A DNA stretch of 64,000 bases from Macrotrachela quadricornifera (lineage: Eukaryota; Rotifera; Eurotatoria; Philodinida; Philodinidae), in NCBI GenBank assembly GCA_022393335.1, contig JAJEKB010021087.1, forward strand, positions 843,792-907,791, given 5' to 3'. This document shows positions 1 through 11,921 of this stretch, piece after piece. Both the position numbers and the translations under genes were made by a program. The notes under the pieces are model-generated. The model was given only the letters and a program-made list of their open reading frames with translations, had not been told where the DNA came from and made no database searches. The first letter of the stretch is position 1. The number at the start of each line of letters is the position of its first letter.

Positions 1-1
1 G

Positions 2-1759
2 AAACGACTCGAATTTGAAGAAAAAGCACTCAAAATAAGACAGAAAGCTCTGCCTCCAAATCATCCAGCTTTGGCTCTTTCTTACCAAAATATTGGTCAC
101 GTTTATAGTAGTATGGGTGACTTCCTCAAAGCATTTGAATTTCATGAAAAAGCAGTGAAAATCAGCGAAACAGCACCTCCTCCCAATCATCAAGTTTTGG
201 CTGCTTCTTACGATAATATCGCTTCTGCCTATATTGTGATGGATAACGTCCCGAAACAACTCGAGTTTTATAAAAAAGCCCTCGAAATAAGACAAGAAGT
301 TCTGCCTCCAAATCATCCAGATTTGGCTGCTTCTTACCATAATATTGGTCACGTTTATGACCGTAATGGCGACTTCTCCCAAGCACTCGAATTTCATGAA
401 AAAGCAATGAAAATCAGCGAAACAGCACCTCCTCCGAATCATTCGAGTATGGCAGTTTCTTACCACAATATCAGTCATGCATATGAGAAAATGGGTAATT
501 ACTCGAAAGCGATAGAGTTCCACAAAAAATCAATCAAAATCGAAGAAGAAACCCTCCCTTCCAAACATCCCATTCTTGCTAACTCATATAGTTGCCTCGG
601 TAATATCTACAACGGCATGGGAAATCATTTGAAAGCACTCGAATTTCACGAAAAAGCACTCAAAATAAGAGAAGAAGCTTTACCTTCAAATCATCCAGAT
701 TTCGCTGTGTCTTACCAGAATTTTGGCCAGATTTATGCTAATATGGGTGACTTCCTCAAAGCCCTAGAATCTTATGAAAAAGCAAAGAAACTTAACGAAA
801 CAGCCACTCCTCCGAATCATCCAGCTGTGGCAATTTCTTACCACAATATCAGTCTAGTCTATGAGAAAATGGGTAATTACTCCGTAGCTATTGAGTTTCT
901 CCAGAGATCAATCAAAATCGAACAAGAAACGTTACCTCCAAACAGTCCCTTTCTGGCTAACTCATATAGTAGTCTAGGTAATATCTACAACGGCATGGGA
1001 CACCATTTGAAAGCACTCGAATTTCATGAAAAAGCACTCCAAATAAGAGAAGAAGCTTTGCCTTTAAATTATCCGAATTTGGCTCTTTCTTACCACAATA
1101 TCAGTCATGTGTATGAGAAAATGGGTAATTATTCGGAAGCTATTCAGTTTCACGAAAAATCAATCAAAATTGAAGAAGAAATGTTGCCTCCCAATCATCC
1201 CAGTCTGGCTAACTCATATACTTGCCTCGGTAATATCTACAATGGCATGGGTAACCATTCGAAAGCACTCGAATTTCATGAAAAAGCACTNNNNNNNNNN
1301 ATGGGTAACCATTCGAAAGCACTCGAATTTCATGAAAAAGCACTCAACATAAGAGAAGAATCTCTGCCTCCAAATCCTCGAGATTTGGCTGCTTCTTACC
1401 ACAATATTGGCCGCGTTTATGACAGTATGGGTGACTTTCTTGAAGCGCTGAAATTTCATGAAAAAGGAATGAAAATTAATGAAACAGTCAATCCTCTGAA
1501 TTATAAGATTTTGGCTGTTTCCTACGACAATATCGCTGGAGCGTATAATGGTATGGGTAACCATCGAAAAGCACTCGAATTTCAAGAAAAAGCACTCAAC
1601 ATAAGACAAAAAGCTTTTACTCCAAATTGTCCAGATTTGACTGATTCTGACGACAATAGTGATCAGATTAACGGCATCAGAGGTTACTGTTTGACGAATG
1701 AGAAGAGCTGGCATGATCTGGATTCAGATGTTGTTAAAGATCTGAGCACATGGTTTTAG
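2..1759 (+). CDS. TPR-repeat protein, kinesin-light-chain type (5' partial)
   Basis: The frame is open from the left edge and ends with a TAG stop at 1757-1759, so only the C-terminal ~585 residues are here and the true start lies outside. The protein is about twelve 42-residue TPR units of the kinesin-light-chain (TPR_12) kind, with the signature A-x-S-Y-x-N-I-x-x-x-Y-x-x-M-G. TPR arrays make a superhelical scaffold that binds peptide partners; no catalytic domain is visible in this part. Units fall into three subtypes recognisable by MGDF..KISET, MGNY..KIEEE and MGNH..KIREE, in the order D-R-D-N-G-D-N-G-N-G-D-G, so the array grew by duplicating two- or three-unit blocks. The last ~40 residues, after the repeats, are unique. 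A 10-N gap sits inside at 1291-1300. A polyadenylation-type AATAAA occurs at 1850-1855. The repeat family is certain; the partner and function are unknown. Confidence 0.9.
   Translation, partial: KRLEFEEKALKIRQKALPPNHPALALSYQNIGHVYSSMGDFLKAFEFHEKAVKISETAPPPNHQVLAASYDNIASAYIVMDNVPKQLEFYKKALEIRQEVLPPNHPDLAASYHNIGHVYDRNGDFSQALEFHEKAMKISETAPPPNHSSMAVSYHNISHAYEKMGNYSKAIEFHKKSIKIEEETLPSKHPILANSYSCLGNIYNGMGNHLKALEFHEKALKIREEALPSNHPDFAVSYQNFGQIYANMGDFLKALESYEKAKKLNETATPPNHPAVAISYHNISLVYEKMGNYSVAIEFLQRSIKIEQETLPPNSPFLANSYSSLGNIYNGMGHHLKALEFHEKALQIREEALPLNYPNLALSYHNISHVYEKMGNYSEAIQFHEKSIKIEEEMLPPNHPSLANSYTCLGNIYNGMGNHSKALEFHEKAXXXXMGNHSKALEFHEKALNIREESLPPNPRDLAASYHNIGRVYDSMGDFLEALKFHEKGMKINETVNPLNYKILAVSYDNIAGAYNGMGNHRKALEFQEKALNIRQKAFTPNCPDLTDSDDNSDQINGIRGYCLTNEKSWHDLDSDVVKDLSTWF
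1247..1344. other. Scaffold gap flanked by an exact 44-bp duplication
   Basis: Ten Ns (1291-1300) are flanked by two identical 44-bp stretches, 1247-1290 and 1301-1344. Removing 54 bp (one copy plus the Ns) leaves the reading frame intact and gives one normal 42-residue TPR unit. With the gap as written, a truncated 18-residue stutter appears instead. This looks like two contigs that overlap by 44 bp but were joined with a placeholder. Confidence 0.85.
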
Positions 1760-3064
1760 TTCAAGGATTTATAGGATTTCATTAATTTAACATTTTGTCG
1801 ATTAGTATTTTTTTTATGGTGTTGTTGTGAGATTAATTATGTTATGCGTAATAAAATGTCTTGTAGATGAGTTTTATTAGAATTATTGCATGCCTTTTTA
1901 GGAAGTTCGTTTCGGATAGTGCTTAAGGATCGTTCCTCAGGTGAGTTTGAACTGAAGGAATCACGTAAAATAAATAAATTCTCAGAATCTTGAAAGAATA
2001 CCTGTAAGTGCTAATTAAAAAATTGAAAAACTCTCAAAACTAAAGTGAAGAAATGAGACATATCGATCATTATCGTGAATAATCTAATAAAATTGGGTGT
2101 TGTGAGTTTAAATGAATAGAACCACCACAACACGTTCAGAGTCATTTCAGAGTCTCACTATAGGGTGAGAGATATCTGCATATATAAAATGACACAAATT
2201 CTCAAATCGGGAAATATTGCAAAGAATTTTTGCAATATTAAAGAATTGTATTTATTTTGAAAATCGTGATTGTTGTATTTTTCTATAAGTAGAATTAAAA
2301 CTGAGTCGACTTGCGCACTTGCGACAGTACATTGGTTATTTGAGTTAACTAGTGGGTTTTATATGTGAGTAACCAGTTTACTTCATAAATCCAGTAATTA
2401 GTATGAGTGTTATATAGATCAATATTGGTATTTCTCTTGGTACTGTTAAGAAATGGATAATTTATGTAAGTATTTGATGAAAATTTTTGTTTTTAGATAA
2501 AAAGATGTGTGAAGTTAAGTTTTGTGGAAGGTTTACGTGTTTTTAATATATATTACATTTCAGAATTTGTAAACGCACGTGTCTACAATAGAGTAGATTA
2601 AGCTTAGCAATAGGAGTAGATAAACAAGTGGGTTCATATAAATTTTATATATGAAATAAGGCGGAAGTTTTCTTAGTTTAGTACTTTGTATATTTGAGAA
2701 CGATGAAGTAATGTCGTACATCCTAAAATTAAAACGATGAATGAGTTTTACTATTAAAATTATCCTATGAAGATTAATAGTTATCTCATAATTAATAGGA
2801 TTTCCCTTTATATAACCGTGTATTTGCTGTTGAGTTCCTCTCGGACAAAAAAAAGTGTATTTTTCCATTACTTTATGAATTGTATTGAAAAATCTGAATA
2901 TACCAGAAGATGCACCTTGAAGAGGGCTACGGTATGCGATGAACAGCTTATTTTATAGTCCACTGGTTCAAGTAAGTAGACTTCTAATCATCGAATCTGT
3001 ATGGGATGGAATCAAACTTTTTTCAAAAAATTTTCACATGAGAAATAATATTCTGATAGTTTTA
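1760..3064. other. Non-coding stretch
   Basis: No gene is recognised. It holds the 3' flank of the TPR gene (AATAAA at 1850-1855) and a small perfect hairpin around 2211-2241 (ATTGCAAA stem). Short open frames near 2560-2958 have no recognisable domain and biased, low-complexity composition. Confidence 0.5.
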
Positions 3065-4302
3065 TTAAATTATTATAGAAGCGTTGAATAAATAGAAACA
3101 AAGAATGTTTATTATGCATGATATGTATATAAGATTCGAACGTCGATCTAAATCCACATTTTTATACGACTCAAAACAATCGAAAAGTTGATTCATTAAA
3201 CTCGTTATTATATCTTGAACTATTCTCGCTTGACTATCTCTTCGGGCAATATTCCTATTTGTTAATATAATCACACCTAAATTTCTTTTTTCATTTGCCA
3301 TCATTGAAGTTGTTATACCAGGTACACAGATCCTTGATGTCTAACTAAATATTGTTTATTATAATTTTCATAATTCCATATAAGACCAAATTTAGTAATG
3401 GATAGATTTGTATAACTTTCTTGTGGAAAAACATAAAGCATTTCTTCCATAGATGATGAATTATGTAAAAGAATTGAAAAATTTCTAAGAAATGATTGAA
3501 AAAATATCCTAAGTGAATGAGCTAACATGCGTAAAAAACCAGATGGATATCTACTTGAACCAAAGCAAGGAATGTACAACCAATCTGAGAAATTTCCTGC
3601 CTAAGAAAAACAAAAAATCTAATATAGTACTTAGTTGAATAATCGACCGAAACTTACTCGAGAAGCATTCAAGTTTTGTGACAATCTTTCATAGACTTCC
3701 AACCATGATGCATTGTACATATAAGGATAAACAAGATTGTTTGTATTGTTTTGAAAGTTACTTAATCGATAATCTCCTTTTTTCTCATTAATCCCTAATA
3801 GTTTTAATATTTTATCTTGAACATAATATCCGAATGATACTCCTGCTATACATTCAACAATGAATGCAGCTAAACTTGCACCCATATTTGAATAAAATGT
3901 TTTATTTCCAAGTGGTATAGATAATCAATTTTTTTCATTATTCAAATATTTCTGAATAACATTTCCAAGATTAATTTGTGTAAAACTGTCACCAGAAAGA
4001 TATTGCATAAGTTCTTCTTCAAAATTCGTTCCAATACAAGATGTATGTATAAGTAAATGTCGAGTGGTAATTGTAATATTAAGATATTGTGGATGAACAA
4101 TTTTCATAAGAGGTAACAAGTATTCATTGATATCTATGTCAAGATTAAGACGATTTAATTCGACCATTGGCGTAGCTGTTATAACAATGAATGTCTTTGA
4201 AATGGAACCTTAAACAAAAATTGAAGTTGAAGAATTTATTGGTTGACGTAATTCTCTACTACTGTCAAATATATATATTAATGGAGTATGTCGAAATAAC
4301 AT
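3065..4302 (-). pseudogene. Serine beta-lactamase-like hydrolase (CubicO/LACTB family) pseudogene
   Basis: Read on the minus strand from 4302 down, the frame shows the class C beta-lactamase/penicillin-binding fold motifs in order: nucleophile motif S-I-S-K (about 4204-4193), the conserved T-x-R-H-L-L-I-H-T-S segment, Y-S-N (about 3892), then R-H-Q-G-S-V and N-L-G-V-I-I-L-T-N near the C terminus. A 57-bp GT-AG intron (3601-3657) splits the gene. Three lesions disable it: TAA at 4212-4210 just before the SxxK motif, TGA at 3927-3925, and a frameshift at about 3318-3326 inside the conserved G-S-V-P-G stretch. Members hydrolyse esters, peptides or amides; in animals LACTB is mitochondrial. Upstream exons were not found, so the copy is also 5' truncated. 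The family assignment is firm, and no functional product is expected. Confidence 0.85.
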
Positions 4303-5323
4303 CCTAGTCAACTTCAATGTACAATTATATATCGTATATTCAAATTTATATTGATTTAAAGTTATTCAACAAGTATTAATTTATGAAGATAACATTATTG
4401 AAAATCAATATCAAATACAATGATGCATATTTTTATTGTTGATAAAGATTAATCGGATTATAGAATTTATTACCGTAGGCTTCAGTACCATTGTAAATGT
4501 TTTGTCTACAAATCCAAGTTTAGTTTTGCAATTTGAATTATTATTTATGTGAATCCATGAACATTCATCCACCTTTCTGAGAAGGTTCTTTTTTCAGTCG
4601 AAACTTTCAATATGTTCTAGAAAGCACTTTTAACGGAAAATAAATTAGATCATTCCTATTGAAGACATCAGACCGTCTCACAGACGTAAGACCACGGAAT
4701 CAAGAAGGACAGCCTACTACCGAATGATAAATTTTCGATCTCGTTGTAAGAACGTCTTTAAATGTGAAGTCTTATGTACAAATATCATGGCTTCGGACGA
4801 ATGAGATTACAAGATGAACCATCGAATATTCAAAGGGGTCTATTATCAGCTAATACTTTTCCTGATTCTTTTAAAAAAGCTTGTTAGCGCAGTCCCTTTG
4901 GGACTAAAATATGTAACTCACATATGTTAGACAATTAGATCCTAGCTAAATAAACATAGGAATCAATTTCTGTATCGTGTCTGTTTGTAATGGAGTGAGA
5001 AATGTCTGTAAGGGATGAGGTTTGAGAGCCGCAAAACTTCGACTTAAAACCTACACTCACATTTTTTATATATGAGTTCCACAAAATATCTGTAAGTAAC
5101 CTAGTATAGATATGTGTCTGATTCCATTCTCTGAAAATATTCCTCAATACCAAACTATGAGGATCGAAGTGAGAGTGAGCAGCGTTCATATATTGGCGCT
5201 TTATCAACAGCAATTGATGAGATTGGTTTTATATAAAAATCTACTTATAACATTCATGTTTCCATAATGTGATTATTTCTTTGAACGAGAACAATTGCAC
5301 GAAAAACATTTTCACTAATCACC
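4303..5323. other. Non-coding stretch
   Basis: I see no supported gene. A minus-strand open frame at 4935-5213 (92 codons) has no domain I recognise and no splice partners. No clear repeat structure was found here. Confidence 0.4.
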
Positions 5324-7496
5324 CTAGGAGTCAATGCACGGAATTGACTATACATTTCCTAATACCCCTGCTCAATCGATGTCTCCGATTTCAATGAAAT
5401 TTTGCCAGTATGTAGCCCTAAGTGAGTTATGAAAATGGTAAAAATTTCAGCTTCCAAAACCTTTCCTTTGTTGAGATATTAAGTCCACAATAAAGGCACC
5501 CTCAGGTCAAAAATGACTATAATTGATGCAGGCCATATACACTGTATATTTCGCCATTCATCAACAGTAGGGCTTTTCGAGCTGAAATTTTGTATGTATA
5601 TACTACCATATGTGCCCTACATATTGACACACTCAAAATCATTATTGGTCGTATTCGACAGTATAGTGAGATTTCATAGGTTATAGATAACCTCTCTACC
5701 TTGTGACCAAGCTTTTTATCGCTTATGAGCTACCTACGAGCTCCCGCTTTGGAATTAAGTACTAGTGGCCTATATCTATTAGTAGCAATTTTCAAAACCT
5801 TGACCTTTTGATTTTGACCCGAACAAGTATCTCATTCATTGTATATATCACGTTTTTTTATTGTCTAAAATTGAATTTTGACATAATGGACGTTATTTTT
5901 TCATTTGTTATCTTGTATTGAACGAAGGCAATAGTGTATTAGACATCATATCTTATCGATTGACCAACCAATAAGCAAAGTAAATTAAGCTAAAGTTAGA
6001 AAAATTAATGAACAGATTCCAAACATTATTTTATATTATATATAATTGATTATTTTTTCTATTATTTTTGTTACTTATGTTGATAAGTTTTTTAAATTTG
6101 CTTTTAATAAACATATTTTCTAGATTTTGTTCGTTAGGAAATATATTATTAATACTTAAAAGTACTACAGCATTCGATATAAAGTCGTCTGATTATATAA
6201 TATAAACTATATAAGATACAAATAATATGTTTTCTCAAGAGAGAATCCATGACAGGACCAAGGAATCGAGACATCAGTCAAATTTAAATATTTCATTTAG
6301 TATTCTCATCTTGTTCAGTATCATCAAAAACTTCTACATCCAAATTTTTAGTTCACTTGGGTAAGCCGGTGAAAAATTAGCTCAATTTTTATTGTGAAGC
6401 ACTCATGAGCACATTTGAAGAATACTATAAAAAATCTTCTCTATAAAGAAGGATTTTTTAAGATGACCAAAAATGAATGAGATGTTTAGTGTAATATACC
6501 AAAAGATAGAGCATCAAATACTGAACAAAATGAGCTATTTACATATCATGTTTCAATGGGTTAATCGAGAGTAATACGCCAAATACTGTCCATGACCGGT
6601 CATTTTTTTTCATTTAAAACCTACCAGTCTTTTATAGTATATCGGCTGCCATTTTTCGAAATCAGAATAGCGTAAGCTGAGTTTTTCATATTTTATGCAA
6701 CTTTTAATTCTCCAGGAAGTGGTAAAAAATATCTGAAAAAAAAGGTAGCAGTCGAGGTAAAATCGAGTTCACATCCTTCTCGTAAATGGTAGTTTTTCAT
6801 GGTTTTTTAAAAGAAAACGAATATTTTTAGCAGTTTTTATTTTCAAAACAGGATTGTAATGAGAAATAAATGTGATATGCGGAATCAGCGTCAAAAACTG
6901 CATTGAATAAAATCAAATTTAGCAGTTTTTTTCTATGAAAAAATCATCTGAGGTCCCCAAGGCTGTGTTTTATTAAAAATTTATTCAGTAGTCTCCAGAG
7001 GCAAGTTTTTCATAAGAGAAATATTTTTTTAAATTTGATTGTATTTAATGCAGGTTTTGACGCTGATTCAAAATATCATATTTATTTCTCATTACAAGGC
7101 CGTTATGAAAGTGAAAGCTGCTAAAAATATTCGTTTTCTATTGAAAAACCATGAAAAACTACCATTTACGAGAAGGATGTGAACTCCGTTTTACCTCGAC
7201 TGCTACCTTTTTTTTCAGATACTTTTTTATCATTTCCTAGAGAATAAAAAGTTGCATAAAATATGAAAAACTCAGCTTACGATATTTTGATTTCGAAAAA
7301 TGTCAGCCGATATACTATAAAAGACTGGTAGGTTTTAACTGGAAAAAAATGACCGAGCATGGGTAGTATTTGGCATATTACTGTCGATTAACCCATTGAA
7401 ACATAATATGTAAATAGCTCATTTTGTTCAGTATTCGATGCGCTATCTTTTGGTATATTACACTAAACATCTCATTCATTTTTGGTCATCTTAAAA

Positions 7497-8169
7497 CGTG
7501 ATCGATCAATTAGTCGCATATATATGATGGCACAGGAGATTGCTATAGGGGAAATCAATAATTGAATTACACGATTTAAAGTAAGTTGTAAGCGTCTATA
7601 CTGTTCAGTAAAGTGTTCCCAAGTACGCCTATCAGTCATATTTGAATAGAAGAAATAAAATGTTAAAAAAAATTTGAAACAAGCTTTTAAGAATGAATGA
7701 AATGAAGCTTAAAATTTAACTTAATTTTGTTATTGAGGATAACTAAGATTTGGTGGTACCCAATTAAAAATAAACCATTTGGGAAAACTCAAGCATATAA
7801 TGAGAATAAGACTTGCTTTCATTATTATTCTTTAGAATTTTAATACTCTTTCTCAGCATCAACTAAGAAGCAGCTCACTTAAATCAATTCATTTATTCGA
7901 TGGTGACAAACGCGTTATCAAAGCTTTTCTTGTGTTTCAAAATGAAAGTTTGATGCTTTAGACACTCTCATCGAACTAATAGTAATTTCTTTTAAGCGCA
8001 AGATAACTTAAGCAACAAGTTTGTTCAAATCGTGTAATTTAACTATTGATTCTCTCTATACTTGACTTTCTTGCTATCATATATATGTGAGGAATTGATT
8101 GCGACTAATCGACTATGCGACGAATTAAACGCGACGAATTGAATTGCTATGAAATGATCTAGTGCCATT
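7497..8169. mobile_element. Inverted-repeat insertion I in the giant foldback, TSD TTAAAA
   Basis: This 673-bp block is missing from the left arm of the surrounding palindrome. It is flanked by TTAAAA on both sides (7491-7496 and 8170-8175), consistent with a target duplication. Its ends are imperfect inverted repeats: TTAGTCGCATATATATGAT near 7514 and the complementary ATCATATATATGTGAGG near 8079, continuing to AATTACACGATTT, which pairs with AAATCGTGTAATTT. GACGAATT motifs recur near its right end. No coding capacity was seen. Confidence 0.65.
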
Positions 8170-8538
8170 TTAAAAAATCTTTCTTTATAGAGATTTTTTA
8201 TAGTAATCTTTAAATGTGCTCATGAGTGCTTCACAATAAAAATTGAGCTAATTTTTCACCGGCTTACCCAAGTGAACTAAAAATTTGGATGTAGAAGTTT
8301 TTGATGATACTGAACAAGATGAGAATACTAAATGAAATATTTAAATTTGACTGATGTCTCAATTTCTTGGTCTTGTCACGGATTCTCTCTTAAGAAAACA
8401 TATTATTTGTATCTTATATAGTTTATATTATATAATCAGACGACTTTATAACGAATACTGTAGTACTTTTGAGTATTAATAATATGTTTCTTAAAGAACA
8501 AAATCTAGAAAATATGTTTATCAGAAGTAAGTTTAAAA

Positions 8539-9583
8539 AAGGAAGTGGCGCTTTTCCCATGAGTATAGCCCTCCCCCACTCGATTTCTTTCCTATTAATT
8601 AATCTTTTATTGGGACTGATGTGAGGATACAAGATCATGAAATTATTCGATGGACTTTTCAACTGTTAGCAAATAAGTGAGATTTTAAGAAAGAGTGGAT
8701 TTCCACATAAAATCCCTCTAAAACAGTTAATATTTTGAGGTTTTAGTTATTAAAAATTGCTTTTGGTGGAAAATAAACACGATATTTAGAATGAGCGTAC
8801 AAAAATCTACTATAAACTTTACTTTTTAGTATGAAACATTTTCATAAAAAATTTTCCCCTACTCTCCCCCAGCCTTTTTCCGTGATAATTTATTCCTGTA
8901 TCCCACTACGGGAACAAATTTTGATGGAAAATATTTTGCGATAAAATTAAAGTTTTTGGTGTGTTTTCACATGCTGATTCTGAATATGATATTCATTTTT
9001 CATAAAAAGCCACTATTAACAACCAAAGTCTTGAAAAACTGTCTTTTTTCTCATATGTTTTGCCTCATAAACTTTGTCTCGTCAAAAGTTTTAATCCTAT
9101 TAATAACGGTTGACATATTTTTTTTTGCTTTTCATCTTTTATTTGATAGATTTTATAAAGCTGCATTTAGGGTAAAAATTTCACGTTTAGTTGAGTGTCT
9201 TTCTGAAGTTATATATTAAACAATGTCTATCATTCATTGAAAAATAAGTATTAGAAATAGGATTTTTTATGATAGACAGTGGTCGTCAGTATAGTCATTG
9301 AATAAGATGATTTTAATTTTCTTTTACAGAGAACCTTGAGTTGTATATATAATAAAAATTTGGTTATTATTCATGCAACTATGGATGAGATATCGGTCTT
9401 GACATGATAAGGGAGTAAATATCTGTTGATGGTGGTCCTTCTCTTAAAATATTGATTTTTTTGCTAAGAGTAAAAAAGTCCCCAGAATGATTTTGTGCTC
9501 TTGCATTCACATATCAGTCCTAACAAAAAAATAATTAAAACGAAAGAAATTTAGCGGATGGAGAGTATAAGCACCAGTTCCTT
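8539..9583. mobile_element. Inverted-repeat insertion II in the giant foldback
   Basis: This ~1,045-bp block has no counterpart in the left arm. Its ends form an imperfect inverted repeat: AAGGAAGTGGCGCTT at the left matches the complement of AAGCACCAGTTCCTT at the right. Similarity continues through ATTTCTTTC and GGGACTGATGTGA for roughly 170 bp. The interior has no recognised gene; a 70-80 codon open frame at 8956-9219 looks like chance. It is older than or divergent from insertion I, since its arms are only roughly two-thirds identical by eye. Confidence 0.55.
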
Positions 9584-10330
9584 TATCAAAATAAGTAACA
9601 AAAATAATAGAAAAAAAATCAATTATATATAATATAAAATAATGTTTGGGATCTGTTCATTAATTTTTCTAACTTTAGCTTAATTTACTTTGCTTATTGG
9701 TTGGTCAATCGATAAGATATGATGTCTAATACACTATTGCCTTCGTTCAATACAAGATAACAAATGAAAAAATAACGTCCATTATGTCAAAATTCAATTT
9801 TAGACAATAAAAAAAACGTGATATATACAATGAATGAGATACTTGTTCGGGTCAAAATCAAAAGGTCAAGGTTTTGAAAATTGCTACTAATAGATATAGG
9901 CCACTAGTACTTAATTCCAAAGCGGGAGCTCGTAGGTAGCTCATAAGCGATAAAAAGCTTGGTCACAAGGTAGAGAGGTTATCTATAACCTATGAAATCT
10001 CACTATACTGTCGAATACGACCAATAATGATTTTGAGTGTGTCAATATGTAGGGCACATATGGTAGTATATACATACAAAATTTCAGCTCGAAAAACCCT
10101 ACTGTTGATGAATGGCGAAATATACAGTGTATATGGCCTGCATCAATTATAGTCATTTTTGACCTGAGGGTGCCTTTATTGTGGACTTAATATCTCAACA
10201 AAGGAAAGGTTTTGGAAGCTGAAATTTTTACCATTTTCATAACTCACTTAGGGCTACATACTGGCAAAATTTCATTGAAATCGGAGACATCGATTGAGCA
10301 CGATATGTCGTGAGTTTCGTGCATTGACTC

Positions 10331-10651
10331 CTAGATATCTATCGGAAAGATCAAATTCCATAATTTTGATTTGAGATTCTGGTTATGAATAGCTATAATG
10401 GCCTTTAGAATAATTTGAAAGTTTCAGCTAAAAACAATGTTCTTTGTTTGAAATACTGAGTTTTCAAGTGTACTTGGTTTGTATGACCTATTTGTGGCGT
10501 ATGACATTCTTTTTTGAAAATTCAGTATCTCAAGAAGAAAACATTGTTTTTTGGCTGAAACTTTCAGATTATTCTGAAGGTCATTTAAGCTATTTATAAG
10601 CAAAATTTCGAACCAAAATTACGTAATTTGATTTTTTTGATAGATATCTAG
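10331..10651. mobile_element. 321-bp foldback MITE, ends CTAGATATCTATC
   Basis: The ends CTAGATATCTATC (10331) and GATAGATATCTAG (10651) are perfect inverse complements. The arms (about 10331-10480 and 10505-10651) pair along almost their whole length, including TGAAAGTTTCAGC and ACAATGTT blocks, leaving a short loop near 10490. No protein is encoded. It abuts and shares CTAG with the right end of the giant foldback. Confidence 0.85.
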
Positions 10652-11921
10652 GGATGGGTTGGAAATCCAGTGAAACGGTCATAACCTTGTAAGGAAGAAG
10701 ATTTGGCCGATATTCTTTTAAGCTTTTTACTAGCTCAAGGATTTCTATCGAGTGATACATGAAAGAAGGAAATTAAAGTGTATCATCTTGAGAATAATTC
10801 ACGCCAAAAAACATTCTTCGGCGCTTCCAAGTCAGCTAATTTCCAAAAATACAACTTCAACATGATGTGCATAGTTAACCTATTCAATTCATCTTAACAT
10901 AAAACTAAAAAAAGTGACCAAAACTATCATGTTCATCTGCAAATGGATAATTGGAAGTATAAAGTTCTTACGATCAAAGATTGAAACAGGCTGTATAGTC
11001 TACCAGACTGTCTGCCATTGTTTAAAACATTTTCAATACTAAAAATTGCATTTTTTTGAATAAAAAATACATTTATAAAAAGTTTAAGTGGACATGTTTG
11101 ATCATATGAAAAATGAATTTTACTCTTTCTTAACAGACGTCGTTATAACTGCACAGGTGAGACGATTGGATTTGGGAAGGCTTTAACTCCCACTAGATCG
11201 AAAGATTTAAGGCTTGGAGAAGTAAAATTTAATCTATCTATTTCAAACAAAACCTTCAATAATGTCACAAACAATTAAATAAAATTTGTTTATCGGAAAC
11301 AAATGAAAAATTCAGATGTCTTCCATGACAGTTATGACGATAAACTCCAAGAAAAGCTTACTTTGACTTGAATAAGACGAAAAAGAATGCGTATAGAAAC
11401 AAAATTCAGTGATTTTTCATTTTTCAATTAATTCGAGCAGAGAAGTAACGACAAAAAATCGATTTTGTAATACCTAAAAAGTGCGTCTCTCATCTAATGA
11501 AAACTTTTGTTTGATAAAGGTAAACAATATTGACAGCTTTGCGTACGAGCACCACTTTTTTTACTCATAAAATAACTTTTTCGTTTCTTGTCTGACTAGA
11601 CAATTGCTTATAAAACATCAAAAGGTTTAAAAGTATCACAACCGTAAGCAATTTGAGGAATCTTTTTCAAATTTAGCTCGAATATAAGGTGTAATTCAAT
11701 CGCGTTTACTGGTTTTTAATAGCATACACCAACATCTTTAAGCAACTGTTAATTTTTTCTGGAAAGTGAGGGGTACAGTAGACAAGAAACAGAAAAAAAT
11801 TCGAGTATTTTGGATAAAACTTTTTCGAGGAAAAAAATTTTAATAACAAGTAATTATTGTTTTGTAGCGCGCTTACATGGCCTTCACATGAGATATTATT
11901 CAGTTTGTTTTTTAGCACACT
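10652..11921. other. Non-coding stretch before the mariner relic
   Basis: No gene recognised. A 70-codon minus-strand frame at 11706-11918 has low-complexity composition. The mariner 5' flank must lie near the right end, but I could not find a convincing terminal inverted repeat pair for it. Confidence 0.4.

Larger units (their letters stand above)
5324..10334. mobile_element. Giant nested foldback element (about 1.63-kb inverted arms)
   Basis: The left arm runs from 5324 to about 6960 and is repeated in inverse orientation from about 7000 to 10334. Outer ends pair as CTAGGAGTCAATGCACG (left) with its complement ending at 10334. Pairing continues through the CTCAATCGATGTCTCCG block (5370s with 10280s), the GCCATATACACTGTATATTT block (about 5545 with 10130), the TAAGCCGGTGAAAAATTAG block (6360s with 8260s) and the GAATCAGCGTCAAAA block (6885 with 7065), down to a centre near 6980. 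The right arm is longer only because it carries two insertions (7497-8169 and 8539-9583); without them both arms are about 1.63 kb. No transposase frame was found, so it is a non-autonomous foldback or long-inverted-repeat element. The arms differ by scattered substitutions, so this is not a recent duplication or a simple assembly artefact. Confidence 0.85.

Noticed and set aside
162..407. Antisense open frame through the TPR array
   Set aside because: It is a shadow of the repeat-coding strand; its own translation has no domain and simply repeats with the 126-bp unit.
4935..5213. Minus-strand 92-codon open frame
   Set aside because: No domain, no splice sites in phase with neighbours, and no repeat match that I can see.
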